A DNA stretch of 60,707 nt from SVTX01 sp045542075 (GTDB lineage Bacteria > Bacillota > Clostridia > Oscillospirales > CAG-272), in NCBI GenBank assembly GCA_045542075.1, contig JAZQKI010000024.1, forward strand, positions 1 to 60,707, read 5' to 3'. The notes below the pieces were generated by a model that worked only from the letters and a program-made list of their open reading frames with translations, made no database searches and was not told the origin of the DNA. Within the stretch, counting starts at the first letter, position 1. Every line of letters starts with the position of its first letter. This document shows positions 1-7,806 of this stretch, piece after piece. Position numbers and translations under genes: made by a program.

Positions 1-612
1 CGACTTTAAGGTATTTTCCTCAAAACTCAATTTTTCTTTCATTTCTCCAAAGGTGATGTCGCTCATGGATATGATAGCCAAGCAAACGAGGATATTGTTT
101 TTCTTTGAAAGAGTGGGGAGAATTGTTTGTGCAAATTCTACCGTGTCTTGGTTCACGTTTTCAAAAAACTTTCTCGTAACAAGCGCGCCATATCCCTTGC
201 CCGATAACAGTGACAATCCATTTTCGTTAGAAATATGTGCAGGCTCATCATGCATTTCAGTATTCTTTCCTCTGAGGTTGCCTCGAGAAATGCCGTGATG
301 AGCAGGGGCGAATATTTTCAGAGCATCTTCATAGGATGCCATACTCATTTGTGCATGCTCTGCCACTTTATCAAAGACCTTATTATAGATATCATTATAG
401 GCATAGTCCTCACCATAGAAAAGATAATCTACACTTACTTCAAAGTATTTCGCAATGAGAGGAAGCATCTGTGTATCTGGCTGTGATGTGTTCGTTTCCC
501 ATTTTGAAACCGCTTGTGGTGAAATATTAAGAGCTATTGCTAATTGCTCTTGCGTTATACCTTTTTTCTTTCTAAGATCTGCTATATTATTGGAAATGTT
601 TATCTCTTTCAT
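1..612 (-). CDS. XRE-family transcriptional regulator (3' end cut by window)
   Basis: An uninterrupted reading frame begins at an ATG (610-612) and runs off the left edge with 204 codons visible. Residues about 5-60 form a helix-turn-helix of the Cro/CI (XRE) type. It contains the phrases LRKKKGITQEQLA and ISPQAVSKWET, followed by LPLIAKYFEVSVDYLF, the usual sequence after the recognition helix. The remaining ~140 visible residues are not recognised and may be a ligand- or partner-binding part. By family it should bind DNA as a dimer, probably including its own promoter. A canonical promoter lies immediately upstream, and the motif CGGTTGT occurs at 641, 721 and 752 around it. Codon use is more AT-rich than the neighbouring PHP gene. 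The DNA-binding assignment is firm; the target and the role of the C-terminal part are unknown. Confidence 0.85.
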   Translation of the reverse strand, partial: MKEINISNNIADLRKKKGITQEQLAIALNISPQAVSKWETNTSQPDTQMLPLIAKYFEVSVDYLFYGEDYAYNDIYNKVFDKVAEHAQMSMASYEDALKIFAPAHHGISRGNLRGKNTEMHDEPAHISNENGLSLLSGKGYGALVTRKFFENVNQDTVEFAQTILPTLSKKNNILVCLAIISMSDITFGEMKEKLSFEENTLKS

Positions 613-663
613 AGTAGTAGTTTCCTTTCCGAAATTCACCGCGAGCTCTTCGGTTGTGTCTAA

Positions 664-692
664 ATTATATCACAAGCAGCCGCGAATGTAAA
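664..692 (-). promoter_or_regulatory. Sigma-A promoter of the XRE gene
   Basis: On the minus strand TTTACA (687-692) is followed after exactly 17 nt by TATAAT (664-669). Copies of CGGTTGT at 641-647 and 721-727 flank it, and a third starts at 752, so autoregulation is plausible. Confidence 0.75.
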
Positions 693-772
693 CAACTTGT
701 TCGGATTGTATATCAACTCACGGTTGTGCTGATCATAATTAAAACAAAGCGCGGTTGTTTTTTATATAGAAA

Positions 773-802
773 CGGCGCACCTGCTTTATCGCAGATACGC
801 CG
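773..802 (-). terminator. Hairpin downstream of the PHP gene
   Basis: A 12-bp stem (773-784 with 791-802, two G-U pairs) with a six-base loop sits just past the PHP stop codon. The T-run is on the plus-strand side (807-813), while the minus-strand side is only T-rich (TTTCTATAT). Termination of the minus-strand transcript is therefore probable but not textbook. Confidence 0.5.
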
Positions 803-813
803 AGTGGCTTTTT

Positions 814-1650
814 TTATTGCTTTAATTTTTCTACAAGCTCCATCGGTACACGCAGGGACCCTCTGCCTGTGCCGAGGCTTATGTCGGGCTTTTTTGCGCC
901 GTGGTAGTCGCTGCCGCCGCTTTGCTTGAGGTTAAATTCTTCCGCTATTTCAATAGAACGCGCTATTTGCTCGGGTGAATATTTAGAGTACAGCGTTTCC
1001 ATTCCCACAAGTCCGCGTTCTTTTGCCTGCGGCAAAAATTCAAGCAGAGTATCCTCGTCAAGACTTAAGAACGGATGAGCCAGAACGGGTACAGCCCCCG
1101 CGCTTTTGATAAATTCTATAACGTCAAACGCATCGGGACGGAGCGGGGGAGTGTAATATTTGCCCGACGGGTGAAGCAGAGTCCTGAATGCCTCCTTGTA
1201 GTCCGCGGTATATCCAAGGCGAGTCAACTCGTGCGCAAAATGCGCGCGGTTGATATATCCGTCGGGGATCTTTGCTCGCATCTCGGCGTAATTTATTGCG
1301 TATCCGTCGTCGTTAAGGGCGGCGGCGAGGTCTATGTTGCTTTGCTCCTTGCGGGACTCAAAGACACTTGCAAACTCCTGCATTTTGAGTATGCTCTCCT
1401 CTGGAATAAAAAGCCCGAGGATATGAAGCTCACGCTCCTTATATTCGCTCGTCAGCTCTATTCCGCGTATGGCGACAATATTCTTGCCCTCCGCTGCGGA
1501 CATAAATTCGAACAGACCGCGCGTGGTGTTGTGGTCGCAGAGGGCTATCGCCGAGAGCCCAAGATTGACTGCCATATCTATAAGCTGACTTGGCGAGTCC
1601 GAGCCGTCGGAATAGTATGAATGTGTGTGCAGATCGCAAAAGCCTTGCAT
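814..1650 (-). CDS. PHP-domain metal-dependent phosphoesterase
   Basis: This 278-aa cytoplasmic protein has the full set of PHP metal ligands: DLHTH (6-10), CDHNT (38-42), GIE (63-65), an AHP motif (191-193) and GSDYHG (246-251). These coordinate a trinuclear metal centre that hydrolyses phosphoesters. The length and order match the stand-alone PHP family that includes the 3',5'-nucleotide bisphosphate phosphatase / RNase AM (YciV/TrpH) group, rather than histidinol phosphatase or the PHP domain of DNA polymerase. A GGGAGG ribosome site precedes the ATG. It has its own promoter (TTGATT, 17 nt, TATAAT) placed against the terminator of the upstream gene. The substrate is inferred; nucleotide recycling or RNA end trimming is most likely. 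Confidence 0.85.
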   Translation of the reverse strand: MQGFCDLHTHSYYSDGSDSPSQLIDMAVNLGLSAIALCDHNTTRGLFEFMSAAEGKNIVAIRGIELTSEYKERELHILGLFIPEESILKMQEFASVFESRKEQSNIDLAAALNDDGYAINYAEMRAKIPDGYINRAHFAHELTRLGYTADYKEAFRTLLHPSGKYYTPPLRPDAFDVIEFIKSAGAVPVLAHPFLSLDEDTLLEFLPQAKERGLVGMETLYSKYSPEQIARSIEIAEEFNLKQSGGSDYHGAKKPDISLGTGRGSLRVPMELVEKLKQ

Positions 1651-1679
1651 ATTTTGACCTCCCTTGTGTTTCTGTGTTT

Positions 1680-1708
1680 ATTATACCACGGTTTTTAGAA
1701 AAAATCAA
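1680..1708 (-). promoter_or_regulatory. Promoter of the PHP gene
   Basis: Minus-strand TTGATT (1703-1708), 17-nt spacer, TATAAT (1680-1685). It starts directly after the terminator of the upstream kinase gene. Confidence 0.65.
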
Positions 1709-1711
1709 TGC

Positions 1712-1741
1712 AAAAAGGTCTCCCGAATTTTCGGGAGACCT
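1712..1741 (-). terminator. Intrinsic terminator after the membrane-kinase ORF
   Basis: Perfect 12-bp stem (1716-1727 with 1730-1741; physically a 4-6 nt loop) followed on the minus strand by TTTTT. It lies five bases after the stop codon of the nucleoside-kinase ORF. Confidence 0.9.
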
Positions 1742-1746
1742 GAAAT

Positions 1747-3801
1747 TTATTTTCTGTAAAACGCGTTTCCGCCGATGAACTCGCGCACGATGCTCGTGGG
1801 AGGTATCTCATCGTCAACGTCTGCCTCGTGGACGTAGTTGAGAATCTTTACCATAGCGCGCACCTGATCGTAGCACTCGTCACCCGGCTGAATTTCGGTC
1901 AGAAGCGGGAAGATGTGCTTTTTGATAACCGCGAGCTCGTAAAGAGTCGAGCTGTTGAATATAACATCCGCATTCTCCTGGAAGGGGAATATCCATCTCT
2001 CCTCGCCGCGACGAACGGAATCCCACATAGACAGAGTTCTCTGTACCGACGCGCCGCGTGTCTCAAAGTCGCGCACCGTACGGCGAAGGAGTCTGAGATA
2101 GCTTGACGCGATTCTGTTGTGGTCGTCGAGGTTAAGCGGCAGCAGGGGGGAAACGTACACTCTGAATATAAGCTTGGGGTCAAGATCTGTGGGGAGCAGA
2201 GTCGGGTTGAGTCCGTGCAGCCCCTCGACTATGATCACAGAGTCGTCATTCAGCTGAAGCTTATGTCCTGCCCACTCGCGCTTGCCTGTCTTGAAGTTAA
2301 ACGTGGGAAGCTCGACCTCCTCGCCCGCAAAGAGTGCCTTGAGGTGCTTGCCGAAAAGCTCGGTATCAATAGTATTTATATGCTCAAGGTCAATCTTGCC
2401 GTCGGGACCGGGAGCGATCTTGTCTCTGTCAATGTAGTAGTCGTCAAGGCTCATAAGTATGGGCATTTTACCGTGACCGCGAAGCTGAGTCGCAAGTCTG
2501 TTAGCGCTTGTGGTTTTACCCGACGAGCTGGGGCCCGCGAGCATGACTGCCTTTGCACCTCGCTCGCATATCAGATCCGCGATCTGCGAAAATCTCTTTT
2601 CGTGCAGAGCTTCGTTGACTCGTATAAGCTCACGTATCTTGCCTGAATCAACAAGCTCGTTGAGGTCTGCTACTGTCTCACAGCCCATCAGCTCGCCCCA
2701 ACGCTTACCCTCGGTATAGACGTTAAAGAAATTAGGCATTTCGTTATAGCTTGATATTTTGTCGGGATCGTGCGAGTCGGGGAAGACGAATATAAAGCCC
2801 TCAGTAGCGGGGAGTATATCCCACGAGCGCAAAAATGAAGTCGTAGGAGCCATTTCGCCGTAAAAATAGTCAACAAAGTCGCCGTTTTCATATACGTCAA
2901 GGGTTGCTTTTTTACGGTAGGTCAAAAGTCGCGCCTTGTCGGTCAGTCCTTGCGAGATATAGTAATCTATAGCTTGAGAGGTTGTTATGCGGCGTCTGTG
3001 AAGGGTAATGTTCTCAGCGACTATCTTCCAGACCTCCTCCTTGAGTCGTTCAGCGGAGAAATTCTGCGCGCCGACTACCTTGACGTATAGTCCCGCGCCT
3101 ACGGTACAAGCCATTTTCGCTCGTGCCTCGGGCCAAAGTCTGCGGATGGCTAAAAACAGCACGAACTGCGCGGTGCGTCTGTAAGCGTCGCGTCCTGTGG
3201 GGTCGCTATAGCGGATCAACGTCACCGTTCCGTCGGATGCCGCCATCGCCTTACGCACCGAGCCGCGCTCGGGAGTATCGAGGTCTTTTTGGCGGACAGG
3301 TATGTAGTTGAGCGTAAAGACGCGCCCCGCGATCTTTGCGGCTATGGGGTCGGTCGACAGCTTACCTGTGATAAGTCCGAGATCCTTTACCATGTCGTAC
3401 AGGGACTGATCGGGCTTTGGAATATAAGTATTATTATCAATAGTCAAAGTCATTTGTGTCTGTTCTCCTTTCGTGGTATGCTCAGGCTGAGGATTTTCGG
3501 GCTGAGGGGCGGGCGTGACCTCAACTGACGTATCCTCGGCGGTCTGTGTCTGCTCGCGCTCGCGCTTTCTGCGGCGCAGCTCACGTATTACTTGAAATGT
3601 ATTTATAATGACTAGGCAAATATTCATTATAACTACCGCCCAAGCGCCGTAAAATACCGAATATATCGCGCTTATAATCCCTCCGCATATATTTATAATG
3701 CGGAGCTTTAATACAGAAGTCATCATCATAGATATTATGACGAGCGCTGTGCCAACGTAACCGAAAATTTCAAGATATATATTTACATCTGAACCAAACA
3801 T
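1747..3801 (-). CDS. Membrane domain fused to TGS/SAD-type nucleoside (uridine) kinase
   Basis: One 684-codon frame holds two parts. Residues 1-75 have about three hydrophobic helices, of the kind seen in small YgjV-like membrane proteins. A charged, Pro/Gln-rich linker follows (76-116). From residue 117 comes the clostridial nucleoside kinase: a TGS-like segment (117-180), a ThrRS second-additional-domain-like segment (200-290) without its catalytic His motif, and a P-loop kinase domain with GPSSSGKTT (423-431) and SLDDYYIDRD (451-460), typical of uridine kinase/PRK. The kinase should phosphorylate a nucleoside with NTP. ATG117 (3451-3453) has its own AAAGGAG 11 nt upstream, so a soluble kinase of 568 aa may also be made. 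The first ATG has a perfect AGGAGG. The gene is led by a purine riboswitch, which supports a purine/nucleoside transport-salvage role. Transport by the membrane part is inference. Confidence 0.8.
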   Translation of the reverse strand: MFGSDVNIYLEIFGYVGTALVIISMMMTSVLKLRIINICGGIISAIYSVFYGAWAVVIMNICLVIINTFQVIRELRRRKREREQTQTAEDTSVEVTPAPQPENPQPEHTTKGEQTQMTLTIDNNTYIPKPDQSLYDMVKDLGLITGKLSTDPIAAKIAGRVFTLNYIPVRQKDLDTPERGSVRKAMAASDGTVTLIRYSDPTGRDAYRRTAQFVLFLAIRRLWPEARAKMACTVGAGLYVKVVGAQNFSAERLKEEVWKIVAENITLHRRRITTSQAIDYYISQGLTDKARLLTYRKKATLDVYENGDFVDYFYGEMAPTTSFLRSWDILPATEGFIFVFPDSHDPDKISSYNEMPNFFNVYTEGKRWGELMGCETVADLNELVDSGKIRELIRVNEALHEKRFSQIADLICERGAKAVMLAGPSSSGKTTSANRLATQLRGHGKMPILMSLDDYYIDRDKIAPGPDGKIDLEHINTIDTELFGKHLKALFAGEEVELPTFNFKTGKREWAGHKLQLNDDSVIIVEGLHGLNPTLLPTDLDPKLIFRVYVSPLLPLNLDDHNRIASSYLRLLRRTVRDFETRGASVQRTLSMWDSVRRGEERWIFPFQENADVIFNSSTLYELAVIKKHIFPLLTEIQPGDECYDQVRAMVKILNYVHEADVDDEIPPTSIVREFIGGNAFYRK

Positions 3802-3820
3802 AATAAAGATCCTCCTAAAT

Positions 3821-3866
3821 AAAAAAATATGGCTGGCTATCGGTGAAAAAACCGGTAGTCAACCAT
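3821..3866 (-). terminator. Riboswitch expression-platform terminator
   Basis: In the transcript, 3851-3866 pairs with 3829-3844 in a 16-position stem (14 pairs including one G-U, two mismatches) around a six-base loop, followed by ATTTTTTT. The 5' arm is made of the aptamer's P3 3' strand, the J3/1 junction and the P1 3' strand. The aptamer and the terminator therefore exclude each other, as in ligand-activated purine switches. Confidence 0.75.
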
Positions 3867-3915
3867 TATCGGTGGTTTGTAGAAACGTCTGCCCGTATTG
3901 CAGACTTATACCTGA
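3848..3915 (-). promoter_or_regulatory. Purine riboswitch aptamer, guanine-type
   Basis: The minus strand shows the purine aptamer in order. P1 (GGTA with TACC) is followed by J1/2 TATAAG and P2 (GTCTGC with GCAGAC) closed by loop AATACGG. The invariant J2/3 GTTTCTAC comes next, then P3 (AACC with GGTT) with loop ACCGATAAT, and J3/1 GACTA. The two loops carry GG and CC for the kissing interaction. The specificity position before P1 (position 74 in xpt numbering) is C, which selects guanine/hypoxanthine rather than adenine, and the U at position 51 argues against the 2'-deoxyguanosine class. It lies between the promoter at 3953-3981 and the fused kinase gene. The platform suggests ligand-dependent activation. 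Identification rests on conserved sequence; it was not searched. Confidence 0.88.
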
Positions 3916-3952
3916 ACTCATAATTTTGTGTGTCTCCTTAACACGTTTACTA

Positions 3953-3981
3953 ATTATATCACATATTAAACAAACTGTCAA
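3953..3981 (-). promoter_or_regulatory. Consensus promoter for the riboswitch-kinase transcript
   Basis: Perfect TTGACA (3976-3981) and TATAAT (3953-3958) separated by 17 nt on the minus strand, giving a leader of about 150 nt before the ATG at 3801. Confidence 0.9.
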
Positions 3982-4056
3982 TATATTTTTTCAAAAAAAT
4001 ATGAAAATTTCACAAATTTACCAAATAAATATTATAAGATTTACGGAGCTATATCC

Positions 4057-4085
4057 TTGACATTTTTCATTTTTCGCTTTATAAT
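4057..4085 (+). promoter_or_regulatory. Consensus promoter of the EEP gene
   Basis: Perfect TTGACA (4057-4062), 17-nt spacer, TATAAT (4080-4085), 30 nt before the ATG. Confidence 0.9.
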
Positions 4086-4114
4086 AAAAACAGTATTTTG
4101 AGAGGTGTTTTATT

Positions 4115-5194
4115 ATGAAAGCATGGAAAAAAGCCCTGATAACTATTCTGGCAGTGCTTGGAACACTGCTGGTTGCGGTTGCGATATATCTTTGCTACGT
4201 TATCTTCAGCTACTCGCGCATACCCGATATGCAGGAGCTGAATATCGATGCGGGAAAGACAGAATCTGCCGTCAAGGTTGGAGTGCCATATACCGCGGTG
4301 ACGCAGAATCTCGGATTTGGCGCGTATACGGATGATTTCACGTTCTTTATGGACGGAGGAAAGGAATCCCGCGCGGAAAGCCGCGAAAGCGTTGTAGACT
4401 GCATAAATAAGGGCGCGGAGACTGTCGAGAGCCTTAACCCCGATTTTATACTTTTCCAGGAGGTCGATCTTGACTCGACTCGCAGTCATCATACGAATCA
4501 GTATGAAATGCTCCGCGATAGGTTTGAGGACTATGCGTCCTGCTATGCGGTCAATTACGACTCAGCATACCTCATGTACCCAATATTTGAGCCGCACGGC
4601 GCGTCGTATAGCTCGCTTGCGACCTTCTCAAAATTTGATATCACCTCGTCTGTGCGCCGTAGCTTTCCTATATCGGAATCTCTGTCCAAGTTTTTGGATC
4701 TTGACCGCTGCTACAGTGTCAGCCGTGTTCCCGTGGAAAACGGAAGGGAGCTTGTGATATTCAACGTTCATGCCTCTGCGTACGGAAGCGACGACAGTAT
4801 CCGCCACGCGCAGATGACTATGCTGTTTGACAACATGAACGAGGAATATAAGAAGGGAAATTACGTCATTTGCGGCGGAGATTTCAACCACGATTTTACA
4901 GGTGATTCCTCTCAAAGACTCAATGGAGAGGACGTGGACTTCGGCTGGGCGCAGCCGTTCCCGTCGGATATGCTTCCCGAGGGCTTTTCAACCTGCACAA
5001 ATTACGCGGGAGAGACACTTTATCCCACCTGCCGCAACTGCGACGTTCCGTACGAGCCGGGGAATTTTACCATAATCGTTGACGGATTTATAGTTTCCGA
5101 CAATATCAGATGCACTGAGGTCGCCAATATTGAAACGGGATTTACGTATTCCGACCACGCACCCGTAAAAATGGTATTTGAGCTTGAGCCTTAA
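4115..5194 (+). CDS. Membrane-anchored endonuclease/exonuclease/phosphatase-family protein
   Basis: 359 aa. Residues 8-31 form one transmembrane helix after a Lys-rich start, so the catalytic domain should lie outside the membrane. The EEP (DNase I-like) fold motifs are in order: TQNLG (63-67), QEVD (115-118, metal-binding Glu), NVHAS (217-221, catalytic His region), GGDFNHD (254-260), DGFIVSD (323-329) and SDHAPV (346-351, terminal Asp-His pair). The family hydrolyses phosphodiester or phosphomonoester bonds in DNA, sphingolipids or inositol phosphates using Mg2+. Extracytoplasmic anchoring makes phospholipid head groups, teichoic polymers or extracellular nucleic acid the likelier substrates, but the sequence does not decide. 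It has its own promoter and a GAGAGG ribosome site. The next gene follows after about 95 bp. Confidence 0.85.
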   Translation: MKAWKKALITILAVLGTLLVAVAIYLCYVIFSYSRIPDMQELNIDAGKTESAVKVGVPYTAVTQNLGFGAYTDDFTFFMDGGKESRAESRESVVDCINKGAETVESLNPDFILFQEVDLDSTRSHHTNQYEMLRDRFEDYASCYAVNYDSAYLMYPIFEPHGASYSSLATFSKFDITSSVRRSFPISESLSKFLDLDRCYSVSRVPVENGRELVIFNVHASAYGSDDSIRHAQMTMLFDNMNEEYKKGNYVICGGDFNHDFTGDSSQRLNGEDVDFGWAQPFPSDMLPEGFSTCTNYAGETLYPTCRNCDVPYEPGNFTIIVDGFIVSDNIRCTEVANIETGFTYSDHAPVKMVFELEP

Positions 5195-5288
5195 AAATCA
5201 AAATGGCTCTTACTCTTTAACAAAATGTTCATCAAAATATGTTTAATATATGATAAAATAATAAAAATACATGAGAGAGGAGAGGCTT

Positions 5289-6911
5289 ATGAAGGAAAAG
5301 CACGGAGGAAAATTTAAGATAATCTTAACCTTCGCTGTACTGTTTGCGGTAGTTTCAGTTCTTTTGCTGTTGGTATTTTTCGCGGGCAAAAAGACACATG
5401 TCGTGCGTTTTGACCTTGATGGCGGTACTCTTATCAGCGGCTCTCTCGAACAGCACATAACTCAAGGACAGGATGCTACACCTCCCACGGCGGTGAAGGA
5501 CGGAGCGTACCTCCGAGGATGGAGCGCACCATATAAGCAGATAACCAAGGACGTAGTAATAAAGGCGATATGGGAATACGAGACCACCCCCGGAATTATA
5601 TATTCAAGTGGTTCAAATCAGAATTTTGTTGAAATTGCAGGCTCGTATAAATATATACGCGGCGAGGTATATCTGGGCGCTTATTACGGCGACAAAAAGG
5701 TTCTTGGAATACGTGATTCGGCTTTTGCAGGCAGCGATGGAATAACAAAGGTCTATCTTCTTGACGGACTCCTGTCCATTGGCAACAATGCTTTTGCGGA
5801 CTGCACGGCGCTTACGGAGATAGAGATACCCGAAACTGTGGCGCATATTGGAGCCGGTGTATTCAAGGGTTGCGAGTCGCTTGAAAAGCTCACTCTCAAC
5901 AGCGGGCTGTTGGAAATAGGAGATAATGCCTTTGAGGGGTGCGCCGCGCTTACGGAGATCGTTATACCTGAAACTGTGACACATATAGGAAGCGGAGCGT
6001 TCAAAAATTGCGCATCTCTTACTCAAATAGTCATTCCCGAAACTGTCACGTACATTGGTGAGGGAGCTTTTGAGGGATGCGAGTCGCTCGAGGTTATTGT
6101 GTTTAATAATGAGATCACGGAGATAGGAAATAATGCCTTTGCGGGCTGTACGTCTCTTGCTCATATGGTTATTCCCGAAACCGTGACGCATATAGGAAGC
6201 GGAGCGTTCAAGGGTTGTGAATCGCTTGAGGTGATAGTATTTAATAATACTCTTGAAGAAATAGGCGACGGTGCCTTTGAGGGCTGTATATCCCTTGCCG
6301 AGGCGGAGATCCCCGAAACCGTGACGTATATAGGAAGCGGAGCGTTCAAGGGTTGCGAATCTCTTGAAACACTTGTGCTTAACGAAGGACTTTTGGAAAT
6401 AGGAATGCGCGCGTTTAGCGGATGTTCCGCTCTTAGAGAGCTTGTACTACCCGAAAGCCTTGAGAAAATTGGATTTTGTGCCTTTAGCGGATGCGATGAG
6501 CTGGTAATAACCGTAAAGCACGTTGACGGAAAGAATTATGGCGGCTGGATAAACGGCTGGCCCGGAGATGCAGAAGTAATATTGCCCGAGGGGCTCACAA
6601 GGGAAGACCTAAATTTAGACAAATTCAAAGTTGAGATCTTCCCGGGGGTTATTGAAAGACCCGGACTCGATGTGGAAATCAGACCCGGACTTGACATAGA
6701 GCTTGATCCCGAGAATCAGACTAAGCCGGGACTTGACATAGAGCTTGATCCCGAGGACCGCATCGAAGATAAGGTCGATGGAGAGATTGATCTTGGCGAC
6801 CAGATAAAACCGGAAGCAGACAAAGAAAGCTTTCTCCAAGGAATCAGCCGACCTAAGCTGGAGCTTGATACCAGCGAGTCCGACAAGTCCGACGAGTCGA
6901 CGGTTGAATAG
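5289..6911 (+). CDS. BspA-like leucine-rich repeat surface protein
   Basis: An upstream in-frame ATG exists at 5271, but GAGAGGAG sits correctly for the ATG at 5289, giving 540 aa. A Lys-rich start and a hydrophobic helix (about residues 8-32) anchor the protein or export it. A ~60-residue module with the VRFDLDGG...W pattern of Listeria-Bacteroides (Flg_new) repeats follows. Then come about eleven 23-24-residue LRR_5 (BspA/Treponema) repeats of the form IPETVTHIGSGAFKGC, some near-identical at DNA level. The C-terminal ~100 residues are acidic, with three copies of a PGLD(I/V)E(L/I) unit. Such proteins usually act in adhesion or protein binding at the surface. There is no LPXTG motif or dockerin, so the N-terminal helix is the only visible anchor. 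The ligand is unknown. Confidence 0.85.
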   Translation: MKEKHGGKFKIILTFAVLFAVVSVLLLLVFFAGKKTHVVRFDLDGGTLISGSLEQHITQGQDATPPTAVKDGAYLRGWSAPYKQITKDVVIKAIWEYETTPGIIYSSGSNQNFVEIAGSYKYIRGEVYLGAYYGDKKVLGIRDSAFAGSDGITKVYLLDGLLSIGNNAFADCTALTEIEIPETVAHIGAGVFKGCESLEKLTLNSGLLEIGDNAFEGCAALTEIVIPETVTHIGSGAFKNCASLTQIVIPETVTYIGEGAFEGCESLEVIVFNNEITEIGNNAFAGCTSLAHMVIPETVTHIGSGAFKGCESLEVIVFNNTLEEIGDGAFEGCISLAEAEIPETVTYIGSGAFKGCESLETLVLNEGLLEIGMRAFSGCSALRELVLPESLEKIGFCAFSGCDELVITVKHVDGKNYGGWINGWPGDAEVILPEGLTREDLNLDKFKVEIFPGVIERPGLDVEIRPGLDIELDPENQTKPGLDIELDPEDRIEDKVDGEIDLGDQIKPEADKESFLQGISRPKLELDTSESDKSDESTVE

Positions 6912-6922
6912 GAGGCATTGAT

Positions 6923-7660
6923 ATGCACATAATGCACATGCTCGGGATAATCTCCCTGATCTTTTTGGCGGCGCTGTTTCTGATGTGCTTCTTCCGCGAA
7001 AGACTCAACCACCCTATCGTAAACCCCTTGCTTCTAAGTGCGTGTGCTATATTTATGTTCTCATGGACGTACGCAATGTACGAGCATAACGGTCTTAAGG
7101 GCGGATTTATGACGCTTGACAACATAAGTCCGTATATCTGCACCGTTATACCGCTCACACCGCTTATGAACAAGAAGGTAAAGGACTTTGCCTACTGCGC
7201 TATTGCTTTTCTCGGCTTTGGTATGTTTGTGGCGATGTTCATCAGCCCTGAGGTTGAATACATCTTCAATTATCATCAGGACGCGAAATTTATACACGTG
7301 ACTGAGGCGGCTTGCCATCTTATTATGGGAGTTTACGGATTTTATCTGATACTTTCAAACAAGGTAAAGATTGATTTTAAGAGTCTTGGCAAGGGCTTGA
7401 TATTTATTTACGCATCAATCAGCCTTGGACTCTTTCTCAACTTTTTCTTCCACCGCTCGTATTTTGGTATGAACATGTACGGAAATCATTCAATATATTT
7501 TTTGGATATATTCGGTAGCTTTGGAGCTACGCTTACAGCATATCTTTTTGGAGTGTTATTCACAATGCTGGGCGGATATCTCGTCGGTATGTTCCTTGAT
7601 TGGCTCAGCCGACCAAAGAATAAGCCGACAGAACCTCAAGAAATAACACAGGAAGAATAA
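6923..7660 (+). CDS. Multipass integral membrane protein (YwaF/TIGR02206-like?)
   Basis: 245 aa with about six to seven hydrophobic helices spread over residues 5-230 and a short charged, Pro-rich C-tail (NKPTEPQE). A strong AGGAGG ribosome site begins inside the stop region of the LRR gene 11 nt upstream, so the two are co-transcribed. Conserved-looking polar residues within helices (H in the MYEHNG and FFHRSYFG stretches) recall the YwaF/TIGR02206 membrane family, but this is a recollection, not a search. No enzymatic motif is visible. It ends in a clear intrinsic terminator. Confidence 0.8.
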   Translation: MHIMHMLGIISLIFLAALFLMCFFRERLNHPIVNPLLLSACAIFMFSWTYAMYEHNGLKGGFMTLDNISPYICTVIPLTPLMNKKVKDFAYCAIAFLGFGMFVAMFISPEVEYIFNYHQDAKFIHVTEAACHLIMGVYGFYLILSNKVKIDFKSLGKGLIFIYASISLGLFLNFFFHRSYFGMNMYGNHSIYFLDIFGSFGATLTAYLFGVLFTMLGGYLVGMFLDWLSRPKNKPTEPQEITQEE

Positions 7661-7665
7661 AAATC

Positions 7666-7691
7666 AAAGGACACCCATCGGGTGTCCTTTT
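7666..7691 (+). terminator. Intrinsic terminator of the EEP-LRR-membrane operon
   Basis: Perfect 11-bp stem (7666-7676 with 7680-7690), three-base loop, T-run at its end. It is symmetrical enough to work for the convergent minus-strand gene as well. Confidence 0.9.
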
Positions 7692-7806
7692 GTGTTATAC
7701 AATCTAAATGGATTCCTGCCTAAAAAAGTCAATAAAATCAAGGCTTTTTTCACCTTTTGAGGCATTTTCATGTGCATCCAAAATAGATGCCAAACTAATA
7801 ATTATT

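Noticed and set aside
3855..3925. A 20-codon ORF on the minus strand (ATG near 3920, AAGGAG upstream) ending in the riboswitch
   Set aside because: It coincides with the conserved aptamer strands, whose sequence is fully explained by the purine riboswitch; the ribosome site is 12 nt away and no peptide function is suggested.
7695..7806. Minus-strand reading frame of about 30 codons (ending SLDFIDFFRQESI then a stop) after the lipoprotein stop
   Set aside because: It looks protein-like and may be the tail of a lost gene, but it has no start or ribosome site and overlaps the lipoprotein end, so I do not annotate it.
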